A stretch of 64,000 bases of DNA. Source: Nocardia colli (GTDB lineage Bacteria > Actinomycetota > Actinomycetes > Mycobacteriales > Mycobacteriaceae). Shown in pieces: positions 1 to 6,364 of this stretch; the stretch's first letter is position 1, and the number at the start of each line of letters is the position of its first letter. The translations under genes were made by a program, and so were the position numbers. The stretch is from assembly GCF_008704205.1 (NCBI RefSeq), contig NZ_VXLC01000037.1, positions 1 to 64,000 of the forward strand, in the 5' to 3' direction. The notes beneath the pieces are model-generated. The model was not told where the DNA came from. It made no database searches and worked only from the letters and a program-made list of their open reading frames with translations.

Positions 1-69
1 TGCGTTGACCGCCTGAGCCCGCACCGCGACCCGCGCGTTGGTCATCGGTCCAAGCCGTCTCGTCGACAG

Positions 70-461
70 CACATCCCAACGCATGCCTATGCTTTGGCCG
101 AGCGGCTCCGGGCGCGCTGCCCCGCGGCGGATGTCGAGACCGGGACTGCGGAGTCCGTGCCGCTGGCGGTCGCAACCTTCGATCTCGCGGTCGCGGCGAC
201 GGCGGTGCACTGGATCGCGCACTGGCGCCCGGCGGCTATTTTGTGGTGTGGCGCAACGCCTTCGGTGATCCGTCGATGGCGTTGACGCCGTTTCGGGAAC
301 GGGTCGCCGAGATCACGGCCCGCCGTATCGAACAATCGCCGCGGTCCGCTCCCGGCGAACTCGACACCGACAGATGGGTGGATCGCCTGACCCGCGACGG
401 GCACTTCGCCGCTATCCAGGTCGAAGAGTTCGCGTGGTCGATCACTATGTCACTCCGCTGA
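70..461 (+). pseudogene. Broken class I SAM-dependent methyltransferase remnant
   Basis: Two overlapping frames carry successive parts of one methyltransferase. Frame 1 (to about 215) encodes RARCPAADVETGTAESVPLA followed by TFDLAVAATAVHW, the acidic-loop and motif-II region. Frame 3 then encodes RALAPGGYFVVWRN, the usual LxPGG motif, and runs to a stop at 459-461. The segment normally linking VHW to the LxPGG motif is missing where the frames change, so a small deletion with frameshift is the simplest reading. The N-terminal glycine-rich SAM-binding motif is not recognisable in the first 70 bases. A sequencing error at about 215 is the alternative, but it would not restore the missing residues. 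Confidence 0.6.
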
Positions 462-493
462 TCGTGCTGAGACGTGTACCGCAGTGACCGAAA

Positions 494-532
494 GCCCCTG
501 CCCTTCGAACATGAAGGGACAGGGGCGTTTTC
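494..532 (+). terminator. Intrinsic terminator after the methyltransferase remnant
   Basis: GCCCCTG-CCCTTC pairs with GAAGGGACAGGGGC (one-base bulge, short loop) and is followed by GTTTT. It lies between the convergent remnant and the LppP/LprE gene, so it may act for the plus strand and perhaps both. Confidence 0.6.
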
Positions 533-542
533 GTAGCTGGGA

Positions 543-1259
543 TTACTTGTCCGGGTCGGGCGGGAACTCGCCCTTGGCGGTCACGGTGTTGCCTTTCAGG
601 GTGTACGTGACGACGTTCGGCCCGCCGGACGGGCAGCAGAGCGCATCCTGGGGCAGTGCCCAGCGGTACTGGACCGAGACGGTGTTCTTGGTCTTGCCGA
701 GGACCGTTGTGTAGCCATAGTACTTGGACGTCGCTGTGCCGAGGTAGGTGCCGTTGGTGAAGAACAGGACGTGGTAGCCGGGGTGGCTGCCGTTCCAGTC
801 GACCAGCATCCAGGACAGGACGCCGGAGCAGCCCGCGTCGATCGGGTCATTGCTCGCCTCGAGGATCACCCACGGGTAGCCCTCTTTGTTCGGCGCCAAT
901 CGGCCCAAAGCGTTATGGGCGAGCTGGGAGTTCGAGTCGAAGCACAGGCCGTGGCCGCTGCCGTTGGGCGGCTGATTCGCGGGCGGCTGCGGGGCGGGCG
1001 CGGGGTCTTTCTGCTCGACCGGCACGCTGACCGGCGGTGCGTTGTCGCTCCCCGGTGCGTTGGGTTGGGCCTGCGGCGGATTGGCGGGCCGATCGGTGTC
1101 GCCGGGCTGGGCCGGCGCCGACGCACCGGGTGACGCGGGCGCGGCCGACGGGATCGGCGTCCTGGACGCCACCTGCGGCGTCGAGCTGGAACCGCAGCCG
1201 GTGGCGCCGAGGACGACGCTGGCGGCTAGTGCGGCAAAAGCCCATGACTTGACGTTCAT
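543..1259 (-). CDS. LppP/LprE-family lipoprotein
   Basis: A 238-residue exported lipoprotein of unknown biochemical role. The N-terminus has a short basic region, a hydrophobic stretch and a lipobox-like ATGC, with lipidated Cys22. A Pro/Ala/Gln-rich linker of about 80 residues follows. The C-terminal domain begins with GHGLCFDSNSQ and contains LFFTNGTYLGTAT and YYGYTTV; this pattern, with paired cysteines and an LGTAT turn, is that of the mycobacterial LppP/LprE family. The frame stays open upstream to 1418, but the ATG at 1259 is preferred because it places the signal peptide correctly and follows a G-rich binding site. It converges on the remnant at 70-461. An intrinsic terminator lies about 175 nt upstream in its leader. 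Confidence 0.85.
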   Translation of the reverse strand: MNVKSWAFAALAASVVLGATGCGSSSTPQVASRTPIPSAAPASPGASAPAQPGDTDRPANPPQAQPNAPGSDNAPPVSVPVEQKDPAPAPQPPANQPPNGSGHGLCFDSNSQLAHNALGRLAPNKEGYPWVILEASNDPIDAGCSGVLSWMLVDWNGSHPGYHVLFFTNGTYLGTATSKYYGYTTVLGKTKNTVSVQYRWALPQDALCCPSGGPNVVTYTLKGNTVTAKGEFPPDPDK

Positions 1260-1434
1260 TGAACCCCCGGAATCGGTATGGTCGGTTGTCGTTTTCCGTA
1301 CTGCTGCGTCCTCGCGACGGCTTTGGTCTCCCGAAGCCCGGACACGGTCCTCCATCCGTGAACCCGCGACGACACAGTGGTCATCGGGCGGATTCCGGTG
1401 CGTGTTACTAAGTTTCACGTAAGTTGAGGCATCG

Positions 1435-1464
1435 AAAAAATAGTGCCCCTACTGTCGGGGGCAC
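1435..1464 (-). terminator. Intrinsic terminator in the leader of the LppP/LprE gene
   Basis: Read on the minus strand, GTGCCCC pairs perfectly with GGGGCAC across an 8-nt loop and is followed at once by TATTTTTT. That is a textbook intrinsic terminator. No minus-strand gene ends upstream of it; the next minus-strand gene (543-1259) begins 175 nt downstream. It could be an attenuator or the end of a small RNA starting between 1465 and about 1603. The rest of the 344-bp gap (1260-1603) holds nothing else I recognise. Confidence 0.6.
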
Positions 1465-1603
1465 CGCGCGCACGAGTTCGAATTGACGCCGCCTCCGAGT
1501 GTCGGGTTGCTCCCGCGCCGTCCGCTGGGAAAGATGCAGAACACCGAGCACTACCGGTGACCTGCGTTTTTCCGTCTAGCGACACAGCGAGGGATGGGCG
1601 TTC

Positions 1604-2503
1604 ATGCGGAAGTCGAGGGTGCCGTTCGTGCTATCCGGTCTACTGGTGGCCGGCTCATTGGTCGCGGCCGCGCTGATGTACGAACCGCGGGGGACCGAGC
1701 ATCCCGGGCCGGTACGGGAAAGTCCGGCGCGAGAGGAGCCGAGCGTGGCGCGTGGTTTCGATGCCGCGTTCAAGTCGCGGATCGCCCAGGCCGAGGCGTA
1801 TGCGAAGAGCCGTCCGGGGTTCACCGGGATCGTGGTGCGCGACCGCCGCACGGGGGCGGTGTGGCGCAACGCGGATGCGGCGACACCGATCTGGGCCTGT
1901 TCCACCCCGAAATTGGCGATGGCCACCGACCTGCTGCTGCGCGACGACCTGGGCGCGATCACGCTCGGCGCCGAGGACCGCGAGCTGATGCACCGGATGC
2001 TGCACTCCAGCGACAACGACGCGGCGACCACCCTGTGGGACCGCTACGGCGGGGAGAAGACATTCGCGCCGCGGTTCCGATCGTTCGGCATGGCGGGCAT
2101 CAGATTTGCCGACCGGCACCCGGATTCCTGGGGCTGGATCCTGGCCACCGCGAACGATCTCGAGCAACTCGTCGACTTCATCCTGGAGAAGATGCCCGCC
2201 CGGCACCGCAACTATCTGGTCGGCGAGATGCGCTCGGTCGACGGCGGGGATTCCCTGGACACCAATCAGCAATGGGGCGTGTGGGGTGCGGGGGATCGGG
2301 CGGCGCCGGGGAACAAGAACGGCTGGTCCGATGACAACGACGACGGCTCGTGGCTGATGAACTCCGTGGGGTTCGTCGGTCCGCGTGAGCAATTCACCGT
2401 TGCCATCATGAACAACACCCAGGTGGTCGACGATGGCTACCAGGTCGGCAAGGAGACCGTCACCAAGGTCAGCGAAATCCTGTTCAAGGACTACTTCAGC
2501 TAG
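1604..2503 (+). CDS. Exported serine beta-lactamase-fold protein
   Basis: A 299-residue protein with an N-terminal membrane segment (about residues 8-24, signal or anchor) and a domain of the beta-lactamase/D,D-peptidase superfamily. The active-site triad is visible: S100-T-P-K103 (SxxK), S136-D137-N138 (class A-like SDN), and K238-N239-G240 where the KTG box is expected. Asn in place of Thr/Ser in the third box, and no clear class A Glu166 motif, argue against an efficient beta-lactamase. A peptidoglycan carboxypeptidase-like or non-hydrolysing penicillin-binding role is possible. It converges on the haemoglobin gene with 1 nt between stops. The ATG at 1604 follows a GAGGGA binding site. Confidence 0.75.
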   Translation: MRKSRVPFVLSGLLVAGSLVAAALMYEPRGTEHPGPVRESPAREEPSVARGFDAAFKSRIAQAEAYAKSRPGFTGIVVRDRRTGAVWRNADAATPIWACSTPKLAMATDLLLRDDLGAITLGAEDRELMHRMLHSSDNDAATTLWDRYGGEKTFAPRFRSFGMAGIRFADRHPDSWGWILATANDLEQLVDFILEKMPARHRNYLVGEMRSVDGGDSLDTNQQWGVWGAGDRAAPGNKNGWSDDNDDGSWLMNSVGFVGPREQFTVAIMNNTQVVDDGYQVGKETVTKVSEILFKDYFS

Positions 2504-2504
2504 C

Positions 2505-2969
2505 TCAGGGCTGATACGGCGGCGCTTCGCCCCAACCCCAGTGCGGCATCGGCGCTTTCAGCGGCGGCGTGGCATCGGGCTGGGAGTTCGAGTGGGCGAG
2601 GCGGGTGCCCCATTCGATGTAGGCGAAGAACGCGGAGCGGAACTCGGGGTCGTCCGGCATGCCCACCTCGTCGGCGGCGTCCATGAGCAGATTGATCCAG
2701 CGGCGGCGCTGCGGTTCGGTGATCGCCTTGCCGAGGTGCTGGCGCACCATGTGCGCGTAACCGCCGCGGTCGGTGCTGTAGGCCTCCGGTCCGCGGAAGA
2801 CTTCGGCCAGCCACATCGCGACGTATTTCGGATGTCCCGGATCCATGCCGGCGAACAGCGGGCCGACCAGCTCGTCCTTCAGGACCTCGCGATAGAAAAC
2901 TTCGGTGAGCGCCTCGAAAGCCGCTGTGCCCCCGGCCCATTCGTAGAGAGTGGGCGTTGCCTCCGTCAT
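2505..2969 (-). CDS. Group II (GlbO-like) truncated haemoglobin
   Basis: A 154-residue cytoplasmic haem protein of the truncated globin family, expected to bind O2 or NO. It shows TLYEWAGG at the N-terminus, the B10 tyrosine region VFYREV (Tyr26), PGHPKYVAMWLAEVFRG, then MVRQHLGKAI with probable proximal His78, and W91 in the G8 position typical of group II. The C-terminus is rich in Pro and Trp (PHWGWGEAPPYQP), as in actinobacterial relatives. The ATG at 2969 has GGAG 9 nt upstream; an ATG at 2987 is less well served. It is the next gene downstream of the partial ATP synthase operon on the same strand, 143 nt away, exactly where F1 genes would normally follow. The gap shows no delta-subunit remnant. 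Confidence 0.88.
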   Translation of the reverse strand: MTEATPTLYEWAGGTAAFEALTEVFYREVLKDELVGPLFAGMDPGHPKYVAMWLAEVFRGPEAYSTDRGGYAHMVRQHLGKAITEPQRRRWINLLMDAADEVGMPDDPEFRSAFFAYIEWGTRLAHSNSQPDATPPLKAPMPHWGWGEAPPYQP

Positions 2970-3112
2970 TGTTGAACTCCGATCCATAACGGCATGGCGC
3001 CAATCGAACATGCGTCAGCATAATGGCCGCAGCCGGAGGAGGCCGAGCGATTTTCTTGCCGGAGGGCCCCGCTCGAATGCGGTGAGTAGGGCTCAGGTCC
3101 GTCGAGGGTCTA

Positions 3113-3688
3113 TCAGTTCCACTGGGACTGCGTGTGGGTCCGGCCGGAGGAGCCGGTGTTCGCCATCGCCTGCAGGTCGTCCAGGAACCGCTCGACCGCG
3201 TCGGACTTGATCTGCGGCGATTGGACCTGCTCGCGCACGCTCTCGGTGGTGTGCGCCATGACCTGCTTGGAGAAGTCGGCCTTGAGGTCGCGGATCAGCT
3301 GCCTGCGCATCAGCTCGATCTGGTCGCGGCCCTGCTTGCCGACGCGTTCGACCTCGGCGGCGGCGGCTTCCCGCATCTTCACCACGATGTCCTCGGCGTC
3401 GGCGTGCGCGTCCTCGAGCAGTTGGGCCAGTTCGGCTTTCGCTTCCGCCATGCCCTCGTCGTAAACCTGCTTGGCCTTGCTCAGCCGGGCGGCCGCCTGC
3501 TCGTTCTCTTCGATCTGTTTGCGGATGTCGTTCTGCGCCTTGACCATCATCTTCTTGACCGGCGGCGCAACGTATTTGACGATGACCCAGATGATGACGG
3601 CGAAGCCGAACAACTGGCTGAAGAACACCTGCCATTCGAAATGGATCTGGTAGATGCCCTCGGCAAGGATGTCGCTGCTAGGAGTCAT
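3113..3688 (-). CDS. ATP synthase b'-type subunit; b-delta fusion lacking the delta domain
   Basis: A 191-residue peripheral-stalk protein. One N-terminal membrane span (about residues 18-40) leads into a long charged coiled coil and a helical end (AVERFLDDLQAMA). Actinobacteria normally fuse such a b-like domain to the delta subunit in one AtpH protein of about 445 residues. This gene matches the b part only and stops with SGRTHTQSQWN where delta would start. The start overlaps the atpF stop by 4 nt (ATGA), so translation is coupled. No F1 gene follows. It may be a functional split protein or a truncated relic; the intact coupling and open frame favour an expressed protein. Confidence 0.85.
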   Translation of the reverse strand: MTPSSDILAEGIYQIHFEWQVFFSQLFGFAVIIWVIVKYVAPPVKKMMVKAQNDIRKQIEENEQAAARLSKAKQVYDEGMAEAKAELAQLLEDAHADAEDIVVKMREAAAAEVERVGKQGRDQIELMRRQLIRDLKADFSKQVMAHTTESVREQVQSPQIKSDAVERFLDDLQAMANTGSSGRTHTQSQWN

Positions 3689-4197
3689 GACGACGCCCGT
3701 CCTGTCTGCCGGCCTCGACTTGTCTCGGCCCGCCGCTCATCATCGACACCGACCACGCGGTCGGCCAGCGATCGAGCCAGCGGCTCGACCGTCTCGCGCA
3801 ACTCCGCGGCGATCTGATCCGCTTGTGCCCGCAATTGCGCCTCGGCTTCGGCCACGATGCCGTTGGCTTCCTGCTGCGCCTGTCCGCGCATCTCCTCGAG
3901 AATTTCCCGGCCCTCGGCGCGTGCCTTGCTCCGGATCGCGGCCGCCTCCGACCGCGTCTTCTCGACTGCCGCGTGATGCTTGGCTTCGGCCTCGGCGAAC
4001 AATTGCCTCGCCTCTTTGGTCGTCGCCAGGGTCTCTGCGGCCCGCTCTTCGCGTTCCTCCAGAACCTTGCGGATCGGCGGAACCACGAAGAACCAGATGA
4101 CGCCGAGCACGATCAGGAAGATCAGCAACTCGACGAAAAAGGTGCCGTTGGGGATGAGGAAGTTCTCCGCGGCAACTACATCGGTTCTCGGAGACAT
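3685..4197 (-). CDS. atpF: ATP synthase F0 subunit b
   Basis: A 170-residue subunit b of the peripheral stalk linking F0 to F1. It has an N-terminal membrane helix (about residues 20-40, FFVELLIFLIVLGVIWFFV), the basic-proline turn VPPIRKVLEERE, and then an almost continuous charged, Ala-rich coiled coil to the C-terminus. The length matches actinobacterial AtpF. It lies 6 nt after atpE and overlaps the b' gene by 4 nt. The last 25 residues (VGVDDERRAETSRGRQ) look less helical than usual. Confidence 0.93.
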   Translation of the reverse strand: MSPRTDVVAAENFLIPNGTFFVELLIFLIVLGVIWFFVVPPIRKVLEEREERAAETLATTKEARQLFAEAEAKHHAAVEKTRSEAAAIRSKARAEGREILEEMRGQAQQEANGIVAEAEAQLRAQADQIAAELRETVEPLARSLADRVVGVDDERRAETSRGRQTGRASS

Positions 4198-4203
4198 GCC
4201 CGG

Positions 4204-4461
4204 TTACTTGCCGGGAGTCGCGAATACGAAAAGCGCCATGAAGGCTAGATTGATGAAGTACGCCGCCTCGACCAGACCGACGGTCAGGAAGAAGATGCCG
4301 CGCAACCGACCCTCGGCCTCCGGCTGACGGGTTACACCATTGATCAGCGCCGCGCCGGCCAGGCCGTCACCGATGCCTGCGCCGATGGCGCCGCCGGCCA
4401 TGATGATGCCGCCGCCGATGAGGGCGCCCTGGATGATGGACGCGGTGGTTGGGTCTGCCAT
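4204..4461 (-). CDS. atpE: ATP synthase F0 subunit c
   Basis: An 85-residue proteolipid forming the rotor ring. Two membrane helices flank the polar loop ARG-type motif TRQPEAEGRL. The proton-carrying carboxylate is Glu65 in GLVEAAYFINLAF. Residues equivalent to the mycobacterial bedaquiline-binding positions (Asp32, Glu65, Ala67, Ile70) are all present. Sequence and length are close to mycobacterial AtpE apart from three extra N-terminal residues. Conservation of the functional residues argues against simple decay of this operon. Confidence 0.96.
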   Translation of the reverse strand: MADPTTASIIQGALIGGGIIMAGGAIGAGIGDGLAGAALINGVTRQPEAEGRLRGIFFLTVGLVEAAYFINLAFMALFVFATPGK

Positions 4462-4508
4462 TTTCTACTTCCTATTCTCGGATGTGGACTCGATCGGCAC
4501 CTCGCCGA

Positions 4509-5306
4509 TCAGTGGTGTTCGTCTTCCAACGACATCGACTGACTGAAGTACAGGACGGTCAGCAGCGAGAAGATGAAAGCCTGAATTGCGCCGACGAACA
4601 AGTCGAACAGTTTCCAGACGGCATTGGGGCCCCAGCTGATCCAGAAGGGGAACAACGTGATCACGGAGAGCATCACGCCGCCCGCGAACATGTTTCCGAA
4701 CAATCGCAGCGACAGCGACAGCGGCTTGGCGATTTCCTCGATGACGTTGATGAACACCATCGGGCCCCAGCCCGTATGTCCCTTGAGCAACTGCTTCACG
4801 TGCCCGAACGGGCCGCGCCGCGCGATGCCCGCGGACTGATAGGCAATGAAGACGAACAGGGCCAGCGCGTAGACGAAGTTGACGTCCGAGGCCGGCGGGG
4901 CGAGCAACTCGCCGTCACCGATCTGCACCGGCAGCACCGACAACCAGTTCGACAGCAAGATATAGACGAACAGGGTGACCGCGAGCGGCAGCGCGAACGG
5001 CGCGACCTTCATGCCGATGGCGCTTTCCACCTGACCGCGCATCTGGACCGTCACGGCTTCGAAGAACAGCTGCACGCCGTTCGGTACCCCGGAGGTGATC
5101 TTCAGGCGCAGGAAGAACGCCAGGCCGAGCACGATGAGCGCGGCGACCGAGGTCGACACGATGGTGTCGACATTGAAGGCCATGCCGAAGACGTGCGCGA
5201 CCGCGTGGTGACCAACTTTGATCTTCGGTTCTTCCGCGGGGGCCTCTTGGGCGAGCAACGTGACGCTCGAGGCCAGCTGGGCAAATGAAATGGCTGGGAT
5301 CGTCAT
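4509..5306 (-). CDS. atpB: ATP synthase F0 subunit a
   Basis: A 265-residue polytopic stator subunit that forms the proton half-channels. It has five to six hydrophobic segments. The essential arginine is Arg201 in SLSLRLFGNMFAGG, preceded by the conserved FINVIEEIAKPLSLS segment. The C-terminal helix contains VGAIQAFIFSLLTVLYFSQS. The start overlaps the stop of the atpI-like gene by 4 nt (ATGA). A 47-nt gap separates it from atpE. Confidence 0.96.
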   Translation of the reverse strand: MTIPAISFAQLASSVTLLAQEAPAEEPKIKVGHHAVAHVFGMAFNVDTIVSTSVAALIVLGLAFFLRLKITSGVPNGVQLFFEAVTVQMRGQVESAIGMKVAPFALPLAVTLFVYILLSNWLSVLPVQIGDGELLAPPASDVNFVYALALFVFIAYQSAGIARRGPFGHVKQLLKGHTGWGPMVFINVIEEIAKPLSLSLRLFGNMFAGGVMLSVITLFPFWISWGPNAVWKLFDLFVGAIQAFIFSLLTVLYFSQSMSLEDEHH

Positions 5307-5704
5307 GGCGTCTGGCGAAGCCCTTTCAATTCAGGCAGGACAGTGTTGAGGACCAGGGCGACTTGAAAGAGGGCCAAGCCGAAGAAGATACCGACGCCAT
5401 TGGGGCGAGCAAGGAATGCCACCAGGAGAGCGACGGCGGTTATGCCGAGCAGTCGTAGCGCGGAGGAACCTACCAAACGCTGCTTGCTCGGCGCTTCGGA
5501 ACTGGCAATTCGGGTGATGGCCCACAACGTGAGTTGGGCATTCAACCAACCGACCGCGAGTCCGGCGCAGATGAAGGTACCGAGCAACAGTCGGTCGATC
5601 AGCCCGGTAATCCCCAGGGCCAGCACACCCAGAGCGATCGCGGCAATGGCCGCGCGCCGTATTTGGATCTTATTCACGTCCACACCGACACCGCCCTCGC
5701 CCAT
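5303..5704 (-). CDS. AtpI-like membrane protein heading the F0 operon
   Basis: A 133-residue protein with four predicted membrane segments. It matches the small membrane protein upstream of atpB in mycobacterial operons (Rv1303 type), a presumed ring-assembly or AtpI-like factor. The assignment rests on position, size and hydrophobicity profile as well as on motifs such as VGWLNAQLTLWAITR. The ATG at 5704 is taken; an in-frame GTG a few codons later is also possible. The start codon is separated by a single base from a perfect hairpin containing its ribosome binding site. Confidence 0.8.
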   Translation of the reverse strand: MGEGGVGVDVNKIQIRRAAIAAIALGVLALGITGLIDRLLLGTFICAGLAVGWLNAQLTLWAITRIASSEAPSKQRLVGSSALRLLGITAVALLVAFLARPNGVGIFFGLALFQVALVLNTVLPELKGLRQTP

Positions 5705-5705
5705 A

Positions 5706-5725
5706 CCCCCACCTCATAGTGGGGG
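5706..5725 (-). promoter_or_regulatory. Hairpin masking the atpI-like ribosome binding site
   Basis: On the minus strand CCCCCAC pairs perfectly with GTGGGGG across a 6-nt loop (tatgag). The GAGGTGGGGG binding site is shared between loop and 3' arm, and the ATG follows after one base. Folding would limit initiation of the first gene of the F0 operon. A competing 15-codon frame starts at the ATG in the loop and overlaps the gene start. Confidence 0.5.
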
Positions 5726-6364
5726 ACGTGATGAATCGATAGCATACACATGCCAACCACCCTGCGTGGCAAGGTTTTTGATCTTTCTTGACTTGATCTT
5801 GAAATTGGTTACAGACATCATCTGGTTACTCTTGCAAACCGTTCTTCGCACACGCGCGGCACCATTCCTGAAGTGCCGCATGGGCTTTTCGGAACGGGCT
5901 GACGTGGGAAAACTCTGGTGCCCATGGAATCTACTCGGAGGCGACCGAGGGGGCGGGGTTCTGCGTGCGAGGAGTATAGTCACAGGTGCGGTGAATCGGC
6001 GGCAACATACCGACTTTCGGCAAAGGGCTTGACAATGACGCGTCACCACCGACTTTCGATTTGTCCCAACTTATGTAATTTGTCCGATTTGTCCGAATTA
6101 AGGATGCTGATTACTTGCTACCGGTAACCGGTTGATCGACCGATCACGTAAGTCCTGCTCGGGCAAGTGCACAAGAATGCCCGGCGACCGTTCTGTGCCG
6201 AAACCGTCGGCAAGATCGACAAACTGGGGAACCGGCACCATTTCGGGGCTGGTCGCGCTGTGAGTCCTCCCAGATCTGCGCATGTCCCGTATCCCGCCGC
6301 ATACCTGCGCGTTCGATGGGCATTCGAAGTTGAAGAGACTTCGAGTAACAGAGAGAAGTTCGCG
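5726..6364. other. Divergent intergenic region with AT-rich blocks and short repeats
   Basis: This 640-bp divergent spacer contains no convincing gene. Two blocks are AT-rich for this genome. Near 5770-5835 there is a direct repeat TTGATCTT (5778-5785 and 5793-5800). Near 6055-6100 ATTTGTCC occurs three times (6059-6066, 6078-6085, 6087-6094), the last two as a tandem 9-bp repeat ATTTGTCCG. A plus-strand TTGACA lies at 6029-6034 without a good -10 at the usual spacing. A TATACT-like -10 for the minus strand lies at about 5972-5977. The promoters of the F0 operon and of the four-gene membrane operon should both lie here. Confidence 0.45.

Noticed and set aside
2970..3112. A delta-subunit remnant after the b' gene
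   Set aside because: All frames of the 143-bp gap were read for a delta N-terminal helix and none was seen, so a simple frameshift of the fusion is not supported.
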